Positions 54,241 to 64,000 of a stretch of 64,000 nt of DNA are shown in pieces; the first letter of the stretch is position 1, and each line of letters opens with the position of its first letter. The translations under genes were made by a program, and so were the position numbers. The stretch comes from Steinernema hermaphroditum (lineage: Eukaryota; Nematoda; Chromadorea; Rhabditida; Steinernematidae): the NCBI GenBank assembly GCA_030435675.1, contig CM059625.1, positions 15,004,001-15,068,000 on the forward strand. Direction: 5' to 3'. The notes under the pieces were generated by a model. The model was given only the letters and a program-made list of their open reading frames with translations, was not told the origin of the DNA and did not search any database.

Positions 54241-54344
54241 CTTAACCATATCGTAAGTTTCTTTACACATTCTCTGCGCATGGACCTCGTACCATCAACC
54301 TTGTACATATTTTGTGTTTTATAAAGCGGGATCCTTGTATACAG

Positions 54345-54647
54345 GTTCTTTTGGACAGCAGGCTATTGCTACCCAATTAATCATGAAGGCTCAACTGTTA
54401 AACTCAAGGACTCCTTGACACTATTCGCGCCGTAAGTGTCATTGATATATTTTGCTTTCACAAAGGCCTTCAGCGATTTGATATAGAGACAGGGAGGACT
54501 GCAGCTTTCAAGCGAATGCTCCACATCCCTACATTATTACAAAAGGTTAGCTTTATTAGCTAAACATAGACTCAAAATTCCGTCCACTGAAGTCACTTTT
54601 TAGGTATTCGCACTATATTGCACATATCTCATAATATTGTAGAGTAA
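54345..54647 (+). CDS. Possible small spliced gene, three phase-compatible exons
   Basis: Exons 54345-54431, 54493-54545 and 54604-54647 have matching phases, consensus donors (GTAAGT, GTTAGC) and YAG acceptors, and read FFWTAGYCYPINHEGSTVKL ... LFAPEDCSFQANAPHPYIIT ... RTILHISHNIVE then stop. A fourth exon ending at 54,252 (YFVDKDRRCVLTIS) would fit upstream. The start is missing and I know of no match. The peptide has the look of a secreted or extracellular segment. It may be a real short gene or a remnant. Confidence 0.3.
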
Positions 54648-55561
54648 TTCCGGTTTCTCTGCGAATGAACCTCCTCTCGGAATGCAGACGTGCATGGGAA
54701 ACGATAAGTCCTACGATTTGAGAAGGTCGACAGATTGATATGAAATACATACCTTGTAAAATAACAGTGTTTTGTGTCTGTTCACTTGAACAGTGCTGTT
54801 ATTTTAAAGAAAATTGCTTTAAGGCGGTTCTTGGTAAAGAGAGATATCGAATAGTGCCGGATAGAGCTGGCTGGATAGTTGCTGGCTCTAAGTGGAGATT
54901 AGGATCTTCGTTTAATGTCATTAATACTGTTCTAATGCTGGGTTAACACGGGATATACACGACCGCTCGTTTACTCGTAGTACACAACGAATAATACGAA
55001 TAAAATATATAGAGTGAGGTGGGTTATGATGATAAGCACTATAGGTTGAGGCATGGATTTGGACCGGGGAAGCGATCTGACACATAATAAGGTATGGACT
55101 GAGGGAGCTTGACCGGTGATAGCTGGAGGTATGCATCGAGGCAGAAGTAAGAGTTAGACAATTCCAGAACTTGACAGCTCTGCTATGAGGCGTTTACGTT
55201 AATCCCAGCCTTGTGGAGGGAGATAAGACAGCGGACAAATTCACGGAGAGTAAAGCTATACCATGGAAATATCAAATACAACAATTAGTGATTCCAATCA
55301 GTCAGCAAATAGTGAGTCCCAGTATAGCGGCAAACATTGCAACAGCGCATTGTTGCTCCTTGATTGCGGCAAAGCAACATCATCACCACCGATGGCCGAA
55401 TGGAAGTCATAACCGCGATTTTGATCGGCCAGAATTCCAGGAGTGTCCAACAACGTGATCTGCTTCGGAAGTAGCGACGGTCGCTCCTCTGAATTTCGAT
55501 AGGAAAGACGCTCCGACTCGTAATTTCCTTCTTGCTGGCACTCATCCTGACGATCGACTCA

Positions 55562-56605
55562 TTGAAACCTGCAAAAGGAAATTCTATTTATCTGGCCGAG
55601 GCCGACGCTAACGAACCTGGTCCAAAAGTCATAATTGCGATTTTGATCGGCCAGAATTCCAGGAATGTCCAACAACGTCCTATGCTTCAGAAGTGGTGAC
55701 GACAGCGTCGCTCCCCTGAACTTCGATAGGAAAGACTGAATGCAGTTTCTCGAACGGCATTGAGTCGTCCATCGCCAGCCTGGCGCCCATCGTTTCGCGC
55801 CGCACATCGTAGTAATGGATGGCGATGAAACCGTCCCTAGTGGGTCCAGGGGCTCCGGAATCTCCTTTTTGGCACTCATCCTGACGATCGACCCATCGAA
55901 AGCTGCGAAAAATGTATAATGCTACGTATCTGGCCGAGGCCGACGCTAACGAACCTGATCCAAAAACATCACCATGGGCTTTGCCGTGAACTCGGCCTTC
56001 GTCAGCGCTAGTGGGACGACCTGGTCGAAGAGATGCTGGCGCTCCATCGGCACCAGCTTCTTCTTGTAATCTCTTTCTTGCTGGCACTCATCCTGACGAT
56101 CGGCTGATCGCCAGCGTGGCACCCATCATTTTTAGTGGGCCCAGGGCCGATGAACGATCCGGGATACTCCTCACCGATAAGGTGCTTGACCATCGACGTC
56201 TTGCCACTCATCCTGATGATCGACGCGTCGACAGTTCTTGCTGGCACTCATCCTGACAACCGACTCATTGAAACCTGCAAAAGGAAATGCTATGTATCTG
56301 GCCGAGGCCGACGAGGCCATGCTAACGAACCTGACCCAAAAACATCACCATGGGCTTTGCCGTGAAATTAGCCTTCGTCAGCGCCGGTGAGACAAAATGC
56401 TCGAAGAGATGCTGGCTCTATCTTCGTCTCGTAGCGCATCTGAAGAACTTCGGCGAATTTGGAAGACGTCGGCTCCGGAAACTCCTTCTTACTGGCACTC
56501 ATCCTGACGATCGACCCATCGAAAGCTGCACAAAATGTATAATGCTACGTATCTGGCCGAGGCCGACGCTAACGAACCTGATCCAAAAACATCACCATGG
56601 GTTTT
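55562..56605. repeat. Reiterated intron-like unit of the EHD array (four copies)
   Basis: Copies at about 55,562-55,625, 55,905-55,985, 56,268-56,355 and 56,520-56,605 share CTGGCCGAGGCCGACG and CTAACGAACCTG, and three of them continue into CATCACCATGGG. On the minus strand each begins CAG|GTTCGTTAGC and ends in a pyrimidine-rich CAG, so each still looks like a small intron (about 50-60 bp) carried along with the duplicated exons. Confidence 0.75.
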
Positions 56606-56700
56606 GCCGTGAACTCGGCCTTCGTCAGCGTTAGTGAGACGAACTGGTCGAAGAGATGCTGGCGCTCCATCGACACCAGCTTCTTCTCGTAATCTCTTTC

Positions 56701-56766
56701 TTGCTGGCACTCATCCTGACGATCGACGCATCGATACTCGATCGTCAGGATGAGTGCCAGCAAGAA
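56701..56766. repeat. Perfect inverted repeat (arms of about 26 bp, loop of about 11 bp)
   Basis: The junction motif CTGGCACTCATCCTGACGAT at 56,704 is mirrored by its reverse complement ending at 56,762, with a CGCATCGATAC spacer. At this outer edge of the EHD array two copies of the junction motif meet head to head. Confidence 0.85.
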
Positions 56767-57264
56767 GGAGAAACGAACGCGATCTGATGGCTGGCGGCCT
56801 TCGACTGCGTTGATTAGTCATGAGCGCGGTCACACCATCGCCGAGCTCGGGATATGGAGATAGGATGAATCACCGACATTTTGCCTTTGTGTTCACCTAA
56901 AGTGCGAATTGATTTTGCAGAATGCTGCTTTGGTTCTCTTTGGATTCGAATGGAAAACAGGGTCGGCCAGAAGCCATGCTGAAAGCTATATAGATCAGAA
57001 TTACTTTTTTTCAGCTATATAGATCAGAATCACAATCAGAAATCGAAAGAAAAAACATCGCGCAAAATTGGGTCTCGACACGACGACTCTTTACGTGGTC
57101 TCTACGGAGATGGAGCCGAAAACAACCGCTTGATTTATCCGGTTCACGTCAGAATTACACTGTGTGCAGCTGTTGCATTGTCGGGATGTTGAAAAGAGTA
57201 CAACGAAGACTCAGGTTTAACCGGAGACATGTCACATGTCTCCTCAGGGTGTTCGCATTGGAAC

Positions 57265-58566
57265 CAGGGCTGTGCGAGAGTCGAGAGTCAAGAAAATCTT
57301 TTCGTTATAAATCTGGACCCGAGAGTCGAGACTCTCGGCATTTTTTACCCGAGACGAGAGTCGATAATCGAGAGTGTCGAATTTGGATGCCTTTGTCATC
57401 CATACAGTGAAATTTTCGTTATAAATCTGAATGACCACACCCGCGCAGACCAAACGAGTTGCTTTTACTCCTTTTGGATTGATTCCGAATTCAACTCGTA
57501 ATTCACTTTACACGAACGCGAAGACAAAACGGCAACAAAATCACCAAAAAAAGTCGCTAGAAAATATTCGCCAAAATCAAAAATCGCCAAAAAGTGGCAA
57601 ACGCTACCAGGGACGACCGAAATACGGAAAAACGGAGGAAATCTTATTTCTTTTTCGAATTTCACCTTTTAGCCTATCATTTTCCAACAATTTAAGCAAA
57701 GAGACAGGCAGGTTACACGATTTATTGTACCGTTAATATACTCACCTAGGCCTACCACTTGCCCCTAGTCTCGCGCAGAGTTGTCGGGTTCGGGTTTTCG
57801 GGTCGGGTTTGGGTGTCGGTTTCGGTTTTTCGGGTCGGGTACCTGATCGGGTACCCTGATCGGGTCTGATCGGTTCGGGTTCGGTTTCGGGTACCCGGAC
57901 AACTCTGGTCTCGCGTCGATCTTAGAGTTCCATGATTGACCGTTCCCTTGTAAGCAGGACTAAACTAAGAATCGAAACAAGAATCGCCACTCGTCACCGT
58001 GTTCAGCAACCTCGAAAACATGGCCACAGAATTTTTCAGATTTTTTAAAAAACTTTTTTCCTTCATGACCGGGTCCCTTTAAGTCACGAAACATGTATCC
58101 ACCACGTAGAAAATGAGTGATTCAGGTTAACAGCCATGTATTTAATCCGGTTTCATGTAGTACTCAATGCAATTTACGTGTAACTCGTTAAATTGTTGTG
58201 TAAAAACTGAGGTTTCTTTTCTGGAAGTGTTCCTGATAGAGTGCACGGGCGAAACGAGCTTATATGTACTGAACTCGATGCTGAATACGCGCAATCGGTC
58301 GTGGGAAACAGGGAGAGACCGGATAACCTTATTTGGAGGACGGGGAGGATTCGATTCTCGGAGCGATTAACACGGACAGTGATGACGAGTAAACGGTAGC
58401 AACTAGGAAAACCGTCCCTACAGTATTCGCACAGCAAAATTTCAGAATTTTCGTGGTGGGACCAAGGCTACTCTCGTTTCGCCACTCTCGGCCATTTCTC
58501 GAGAGTCGATAGTCGAGATTCGAGAGGCCAAAAACACCCCGAGAGTCGAGAGTGTACACAGCCCTG
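57265..58566. mobile_element. Non-autonomous hAT-type element (1.3 kb)
   Basis: Perfect 10-bp terminal inverted repeats CAGGGCTGTG (57,265-57,274) and CACAGCCCTG (58,557-58,566). The flanking 8-mers ATTGGAAC and ATCGGATC agree at 6 of 8 positions, consistent with an aged 8-bp target-site duplication, the hAT signature. Subterminal arrays of GAGAGTCGAG-type palindromic repeats occupy both ends (57,275-57,380 and 58,475-58,556). No transposase-like frame is visible. A second hAT-type element is nested inside at 57,776-57,907. The element lies at the 3' edge of the kinase pseudogene. Confidence 0.65.
57776..57907. mobile_element. hAT-type MITE, 132 bp, nested
   Basis: Terminal inverted repeats CAGAGTTGTC and GACAACTCTG are perfect over 10 bp. 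The element is flanked on both sides by an exact 8-bp duplication GTCTCGCG (57,768-57,775 and 57,908-57,915). The interior is built of GGGTTCGGGT/GGGTACC-like repeats. 8-bp target duplication plus a CAG-terminal inverted repeat is diagnostic of the hAT superfamily. The exact duplication suggests a more recent insertion than the surrounding element. Confidence 0.88.
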
Positions 58567-58699
58567 ATCGGATCACAAGCCGACCGAAGTTGGAATGCAC
58601 AGCAAAGGGCTGCACAAATGAGGTCAAAATTGGACTTGCTGATATGGTTTAGAAAACATAGAACACTGAACAATTTGCTCGTTGCGAACTGCATAATTA

Positions 58700-59800
58700 A
58701 CTTGACTACCTCGGTTTCCTTGAGCACCTGAAATTCATCTTTTGCCAGCGGATTCACATTGGGAATCGAGGCGATTGTGGAGTCTGAGGGGCGTAGCGCT
58801 AGATGGTTGCCCTGGAGTTCAGTCAGCTTCTTCGAGAGGTACTTGAAGTCACACCGCTTGACCGGGTCACACCGCTTGACATTCCTTCGCAACGTCTTTG
58901 AAGTCCGGAGGAGTTCGTTCTGAAAAAGTGCGTTAGCCTCGTTCAGTACCATTTCTGACGGCGCGTACCAGGGAAGTCAGGCATCTGTCCGCGACGGATT
59001 TATGTCCCTACTCGCTTGTTCTCCCAGCCATCCCATGGCTTCTTGCCGTTCGAAAAGACTTCCAACGCCAACACGCCGAATGCGCAAGCATCGCTTTTCA
59101 CTGAGAAATCCAGCGTCACCGCCAGCGTTTTCAGGGCCATTCAACGCAACGGGATCTGGGGGCTATGACCTTGTACGTTTCCCTTTATTGCTGATGAGAT
59201 CTTGCTGAGGCTGAAATGGGCGATCTTGATGATTTCGTACTTGCTGATAAGGCAGTTCCGTGCCGCCAAGTCCCGATGACTGTATGCTCTGAAATTACAT
59301 TTGCGATGATTGCCTCCTTGTTAATGCAGCGCTTACTTGTCCTGCGAATAACTCAGTCCTTCCGACGTCTCAAGGCAGTAATGAATGCGTTCCCCAGCCG
59401 AGATCTGACTTGTCATCTGTAGCGAATGTTCGAGAAGCGAGCCACCCGGCCAAAGCTCCATCACAACCTTCACAGGAAGACGATCAGCGCAAAGCCCAAA
59501 GAACTGAAAAGAAGATATGCAAATAGTAATAGTAACAACACTATGTTCACCTTGACGCTGTTGATATGCTGAATATCGGCCATGATGTTCCTTTCTTGAA
59601 TTAGCGCATCCCTCGTCTGTTGCTGCATCGTCTTATCCTTGTCGCCGTCACGTTTTTCACCTGAATCATTCCGAATGAAATACACCGAAACAATGAAACC
59701 ACTTCATACTGGCCGGATGACAAGGTTTGATAGCAACGCGGACAGCACCAGCTCCAGTGGTTTTCAGTCGCGATATAGTGAAATTTGCATTGACCAAAAG
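58700..59800 (-). pseudogene. Fer-type non-receptor tyrosine kinase pseudogene
   Basis: Kinase subdomains follow in order on the minus strand: GAVRVAIK (~59,722-59,745), a helix C region (LIQERNIMADIQHINSVK), GLCADRLPVKVVMELWPGGS, then HRDLAARNC (~59,252-59,278), IKIAHFSLSK, a C-lobe (DACAFGVLALEVFSNGKKPW) and DPVKRCDFKYLSKKL. The order and the HRDLAARNC loop match Fer/Fes-like kinases, which are greatly expanded in nematodes. It is disabled: DFG is replaced by HFS (59,210-59,218), the Trp of the usual RWMAPE block is a TGA stop (59,141-59,143) and APE is changed to ALK. There are frame breaks after VAIK and after KPWDGW, and the VKRCDP segment is internally duplicated. Two introns with intact splice signals remain. 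Confidence 0.85.
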
Positions 59801-60086
59801 GGTTCAACTAGAAAAACATGCTTAAGGACGAGAGTGATAGAAAAAATGTACGAAATCTACGAAAGAGTCGACAGTTCTCCGGCGTTCTCCGTTCGATAAA
59901 AATGATTGATCGAAGAACGGTCGGAATTGTCTGTTCTTGCCGCGATTGCCCTGGCGCGCCATCGGCAGGCTACTATGACCGTTCCAGGAAAGTGACGATA
60001 AATCTCCACAAACAAGTGTAAAGCATTTATTCCTCAAAAAACCACGAAGAACAGGCTCGACAGGCAGGAAAGCGGGAAGGGGGGCC

Positions 60087-60658
60087 TTAAAGCGGGAATT
60101 GGGGGGCCTGTCCACTTAATCCGCTCTCCGCATACGTCGCTCGCAATTCTTCGTTGACGCGTTGTGTGAGGTGTACCCACCGACGAACAAGTACCGGATT
60201 ACGCACCGTCAGTGCTTCAAAAATGGGAATCCCGGTAAGCAGCGAAAGGGCCGCATCGCTGGAAGGTTGTGGGACACTTTCAGATGCAGCGTGCAGCGGC
60301 TTCTCCGCAGTCTCAGGTGGACCCAATTTTTCGTGCAAGAAGGCAAGACTTTCCGGCGGCAAACGGTCGACTTCTTGTCTCTGCCACATCCGCTTGAACC
60401 TACAACGAAAAGATGATTTGTCAAAAGCAAATGGTGGAGTTTAACGTACCGCTGGGTGTAGGTCCCGGTCCTACGCCACATATTCGCGTATTTTTCCTTC
60501 GCGAGGTGCCAAAACGTGTGGCGCAACGGTGATGGTGGAACTATCGGTTGTGGGATACTGTCGGCGTCCTTCAGAGAGTCGATAACCAGCTTCCACATGA
60601 AGTCCTCTTCGTCAGCGGTGAAGAACACTCGTCCCTTGCTGGAATCCGACGGCATCAT
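60087..60658 (-). CDS. Small two-exon gene, possible SPK-like domain
   Basis: Exons 60658-60450 and 60399-60087 join in phase (CG|G) across a 50-bp intron and give 173 residues from MMPSDSSKGRVFFTADEEDF to a stop at 60,087. An in-frame stop lies upstream of the chosen Met. The first ~90 residues are predicted helical, with aromatic positions (MWKLVIDSL, HTFWHLAKE, YTQRFKRMW) whose spacing faintly resembles the nematode SPK domain or a MADF/SANT-like fold. The rest is Pro/Ala-rich with another helix (VLVRRWVHLTQRVNEELRAT). The family is not established. It is directly upstream of the kinase pseudogene on the same strand. Confidence 0.55.
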
Positions 60659-61003
60659 TGCGACCGATCGCCAGGGAGCTGTTACGAGGACTGACGACGG
60701 ATAGCGGCGCAATGAGATGTCTGACTTTCAACGCACAGACAGTTGCGGAGCACATTTGGTCTACACGGGCTTTGTGTCATTTTTCTCCTGTGAGAAATTG
60801 CAGAAGATCAGCATCCAGGTGAGGACGTTGAGGTAGCGTTTTGTATGTCAACGATGGAGAGGGTTGCCGCGCAAAGGATGCGCTGCAACTCTCTCAGGAT
60901 GCCTTCTTTATCGGCATCCTTTTTCTTCTTCTGTAGAAGCAGTGTTGCGGTAGGCTTCAGGAAGGAGTTGCTGATGTGGTTGCTAGGACAAATGTGATAT
61001 CTC

Positions 61004-61201
61004 CGTCTACTCCGGCCCCGGGATCTTTGTTATGAAGACGCGAAACGTCTTCTTGTCGGCATCAACTTCACGTTCATCGGGCTGGAGCGCCTCTTCACCA
61101 TCATTTCACCAAAGTTCTACGAGAAGAAATGCAAGTCCAACGTTGTAGGGCGGGTGCTCGTGCTCCTTACTCTGCTGCTATGCGTGCCAAAGATCATCTG
61201 A
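61004..61201 (+). pseudogene. Fragment resembling a nematode 7TM chemoreceptor
   Basis: The plus strand reads LLVGINFTFIGLERLFTIIS, then PKFYEKKCKSN and VVGRVLVLLTLLLCVPKII before a TGA. The pattern is a membrane segment ending in an ER-like motif at the cytoplasmic face, a short basic loop with a P-x-x-Y step, and another membrane segment. This resembles TM3-TM4 of Sra/Srb-type nematode chemoreceptors. Only about 65 residues are recognisable and no flanking exons were found. It is most likely a remnant; the assignment is by pattern only. Confidence 0.35.
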
Positions 61202-64000
61202 CGCTCATTCCCCTACAATTTCTACAAATTCTTTCCATAGACGTCGATCTTTTTGGGTTACGATAGTCATTCCGAGCGTTTCGGGTTCGATTTCGGATTT
61301 TCCCTAACTTTCGATGCTTTCGCACTTTCGAACGCAACAACTTATGCAATTTACGGCCTGTCTGTATGACGTAAGCTATTGGATCACTCCGATAAACTCA
61401 AGAAACTCCGGAAACGACGCTTGAGAAGATTGATAAAAACAAGTGCGCTAGTCACATAGGGCTGCCATCCAGCGTCCGTGCCGTCTTTGCGCCGTCCAGC
61501 GCGATTTGCACTATGCCCACAAAGGACGACTGTCGGGCAACCATTGGACGTGCTTGGCGCCCATCCCCCGGACGCGTTTAAAAAAGAATGCAACGCCAAT
61601 GCTTCTTACCATGGCTCTCAATATTTTTTTTTGTTATTTGCTTCTGTTGATGATTTAGGTATATCTCGTACAGCCAACTCATTTTATGGCATAGCGAGAA
61701 TGACATGCCCTGCTACGAGAGAGATGCCATCTACGATACATAACAGATGGGTCTTTATAAACAGAAAAACTTACTGTTGCTTTTGCAAGGCTCTATGCAA
61801 GATGGCGTGGTGCTTTTCGCTGTCGTTGAGTGCCGCCACGACACCGTTATTGCATTCAGTGTGTGCTCTCGTGACGAAAACACTTCCGTTCTTGCGGGAA
61901 ATGAAACCCTGTAAACACCAGATTTTGTATTATTTGCTTCTTACTGTTGCCTTGCATTGTTTGTTGTGTATATTCGCTTACCGTATGATATAGTTATGGT
62001 TGCTATCAACCTTTTAATGTTAAATGTAACATGGATATGCTTTCAGGCACACGTAGCCTTTCCGATTGACGTCGAGTTCGTTCTCTGAGCGCCGTTTGAC
62101 AATAAAAGGTAACCTATTTGTAGCCAGTAGCTACGACTGGTTGTGGAAAAGCGATAGAAACACAACTCATTGGCTAAAGTGATTTAATGAAACGAAAAAT
62201 ACAAGCGGATTGCGTTGCTTCGCTTACTTTATGCTGTGTTATCTTTCGAAATACGGCTTTTACCTTACCTTAGTGATGCACACGGAAATGGAAGCTGTAC
62301 AGTGTCGTATTAGGTTAGCTCGGAGTTCGGGGATAGACAACTATACTGCTTTTGTTCCTGTCTTAGTTGTTGAAGTTTTGTGAACATGAAGCATACTCAA
62401 AAGTGTATTCTTCGCTTACGTAAAGTAGCTCCAGTTGTCCCTTATGCATTTAATATTGCATATACGAACTCTTAAAATCACTCCCAGAGAGATAGACGTA
62501 TCCCTCTGAAACCGTGTTTCTTCGTAGAGAATCGATCTTATGAAACACTAATCATACATTTGGAAGGCGCGCTTCAAAAGATGTAGGATCGCTTCTTTCA
62601 TGGGAACGCTTACAAGGTGACCCCAGCCGATTTCGCTGAAATTTAGTGCGCTAACAGATCGTGGGGAGAGTAGTAACTGTGCAAAATATTAGCTGCCCAC
62701 AGGCTTTTTAGACATACTAAAGCGTGCATGTTTCACCGGATATATCCGTTTCTCACCGGCGATTCCCAAGTGACCCTATACATATGTTAGAGTAGGTTTG
62801 GTTGGGGTTAAGTTCTTTATCTCCGCAAACAGAGTGGAAGAGAAGCGACCGCCAACGGCGATTGCAACCCGCACTACTGACAAGCAACATGCGCGAAGAG
62901 GCATATGCAACCCGGAGGACTGGTTTGCATATGCCCTCGCGAGCAATTACGTCGCGCCCTCACACATAGTTAACCTAATACCTTTGTGTTCTTTTCAAAA
63001 CTGTTCATGAGTGCATTCTAGAGAAGCAGCCTGACAGATCATAATCAGGATACTGGGTGTATATCAGGTATATATTGGGTCATTTGGGAATCGCCGGTGA
63101 GAAACGGATATGTCTCGATAATATGCCTCCTTTTAGTATGCCTATGGGCAGCTAATATTTTGCACATTTACTACTCTCCCCAAATCTATCAGTGCACCAA
63201 ATTTCAGCGACACTTCTTTTGTTAGTGATATACCGCTAACATTGACGAGAGACTAGGGGCGAATGGTATGTCTAGATGAGTATGTAGTGTGTGGAAAAAA
63301 ATAGCTATCGACACTCGAGAGTCGTCATTCCATAATCGTAACTGACACCGCTAAAAGTCGCCAATACAATATTACATTACAGTAAATTACACAGTTCATC
63401 AATTTTTTCATGATTTAGTACATATTCATGCACAAAGATGTCTTTTCGTTTATGAATTACTTTAGTATACGAAGCTGAAACACCTTCTGGAGAGCGACAA
63501 AACGTGTGCATCGTGGCCAGTGCTCGCTAGAAGACGGTTAGTTATTTTAAGGCTTTTTTCAACCATGCCGCGCAGTTGCTTCCCTATGCTTCCCTGCCTT
63601 TTGAAGCGCACCTTCCAACGATATGATCAGTGTTTCATAAAATCTACGAAGAAATACTGTTTATGATGGGTGCGTCTATCTTGCTGAAACGCACTGTAGC
63701 TCTCTGTGTGCCATTAGCAGCACTGAAAGATGTTAGCCGTTAAGACCTTCATCAAACCTAGCTAGGGATCGGTTTAACGGGGACAATTGCAGCCGTTTGT
63801 ATGGAGCAGTGAAGAGAGACACCTTCACTGATTTGAATAAGAAAAACCAGCCATAAAGCTGTTACGTGCTTTCCCGAACATCCAATTATTAAATTTTTTC
63901 AAATTGCGATCTATGACATTGAGAACGTCAAGCAAGTGAATTTTGCTGATCTAGCTTTTCATAGCATAAGATCAGTGAATTTAGCATACACATTTGTAAT
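61202..64000. other. Intergenic, contains a foldback element
   Basis: No recognised gene. A 171-codon open frame at 61,478-61,993 (+) has hydrophobic segments near its end (YYLLLTVALHCLLCIFAY), but a frame of this length is expected about once by chance in a window of this size, and no homology is seen. The remaining sequence is AT-rich apart from the element at 62,633-63,212. Confidence 0.4.
62633..63212. mobile_element. Foldback MITE with ~150-bp inverted arms
   Basis: The left arm (62,633-62,790) and right arm (63,066-63,212) are reverse complements with scattered changes. Both contain GCAAAATATTAGCTGCCCA, CCGTTTCTCACCGGCGATTC and TTTCGCTGAAATTT or the variant TGTCGCTGAAATTT. About 275 bp of unrelated, GC-richer sequence lies between the arms and includes the 10-bp perfect inverted pair GCATATGCAA (62,901) and TTGCATATGC (62,925). 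There is no transposase. The boundaries are approximate because the ends fade, and no target duplication was identified. Confidence 0.85.

Larger units (their letters stand above)
55280..56790 (-). pseudogene. Scrambled tandem array of EHD-like (dynamin-superfamily) GTPase exons
   Basis: On the minus strand pieces of an EHD/RME-1-type ATPase recur. The N-terminal block before the P loop appears three times: FVSPALTKANFTAKPMVMFL (~56,380-56,450), FVSLTLTKAEFTAKPMVMFL (~56,590-56,660) and a third copy near 55,975-56,045. EHDs have SPALE-ADF--KPMVMLVGQ there. A P-loop piece is SGKTSMVKHLIGEEYPGSFI (~56,145-56,210). The switch and DxPG region occurs twice: LLDIPGILADQNRNYDF (~55,620-55,675) and LLDTPGILADQNRGYDF (~55,405-55,455), the first preceded by GFIAIHYYDV ... 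MPFEKLHS. Frames are broken between and within pieces, and the same GATCGTCAGGATGAGTGCC junction separates them. No copy is complete or in order, so it is read as non-functional. Confidence 0.7.

Noticed and set aside
61478..61993. 171-codon plus-strand open frame with hydrophobic segments
   Set aside because: About one frame of this length is expected by chance in the window; no homology, no splice or start context. Left as unexplained rather than called a gene.

Overview
The window looks like a 64 kb piece of a nematode nuclear genome. The coding exons are split by very short introns, most of them 43 to 56 bp, with GT..AG ends and T-rich YAG acceptors. The gene families also fit a nematode: a class II DYRK kinase (MBK-2 type), a two-part saposin-like secreted protein, remnants of an Argonaute, a Fer-type nematode tyrosine kinase, a fragment resembling a 7TM receptor, and many small terminal-inverted-repeat elements. 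The species cannot be named from sequence alone. Exon coordinates were derived by hand from reading frame, splice signals and phase. The sum of exon lengths closes in frame for every gene reported with confidence.

Layout. 1-240 is one exon of a proline-rich gene that leaves the window. 243-8,522 is gene-poor and has diverged repeat pairs. 8,523-14,415 (+) is a 15-exon gene for a large acidic protein that I do not recognise; it has a good PP1-docking motif. 14,845-15,480 (-) is a broken Argonaute. 17,589-20,400 (-) is an MBK-2/DYRK2 kinase, followed by about 18 kb with GC-rich, promoter-like stretches and no gene I can support. 38,550-39,331 (+) is UBE2K/E2-25K, converging on a saposin-like gene (39,647-40,647, -). 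41,210-41,580 (-) is a broken ALG9 fragment, and 41,832-43,897 (-) is a FoxN1/4-like forkhead gene. 47,881-50,141 (-) encodes a FASTK/RAP-like mitochondrial protein, 50,793-51,698 (+) the exosome subunit RRP41, and 51,870-52,405 (-) a small Tim of the Tim9 type. 54.3-54.65 kb holds a possible small spliced gene.

The right end, 55-61.2 kb, is rich in broken genes. It holds a scrambled tandem array of EHD-like GTPase exons, a decayed Fer-like tyrosine kinase, a small two-exon gene, a receptor-like fragment, and two hAT-type elements, one nested inside the other. 62.6-63.2 kb is a long-armed foldback element.

The intact genes are mostly housekeeping or developmental (kinase, E2 enzyme, exosome, mitochondrial import, mitochondrial RNA) and do not form an operon or pathway. 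The most unusual parts are the EHD exon mosaic, the nested hAT elements and the group of pseudogenes. I saw no convincing tRNA, rRNA or CRISPR array.
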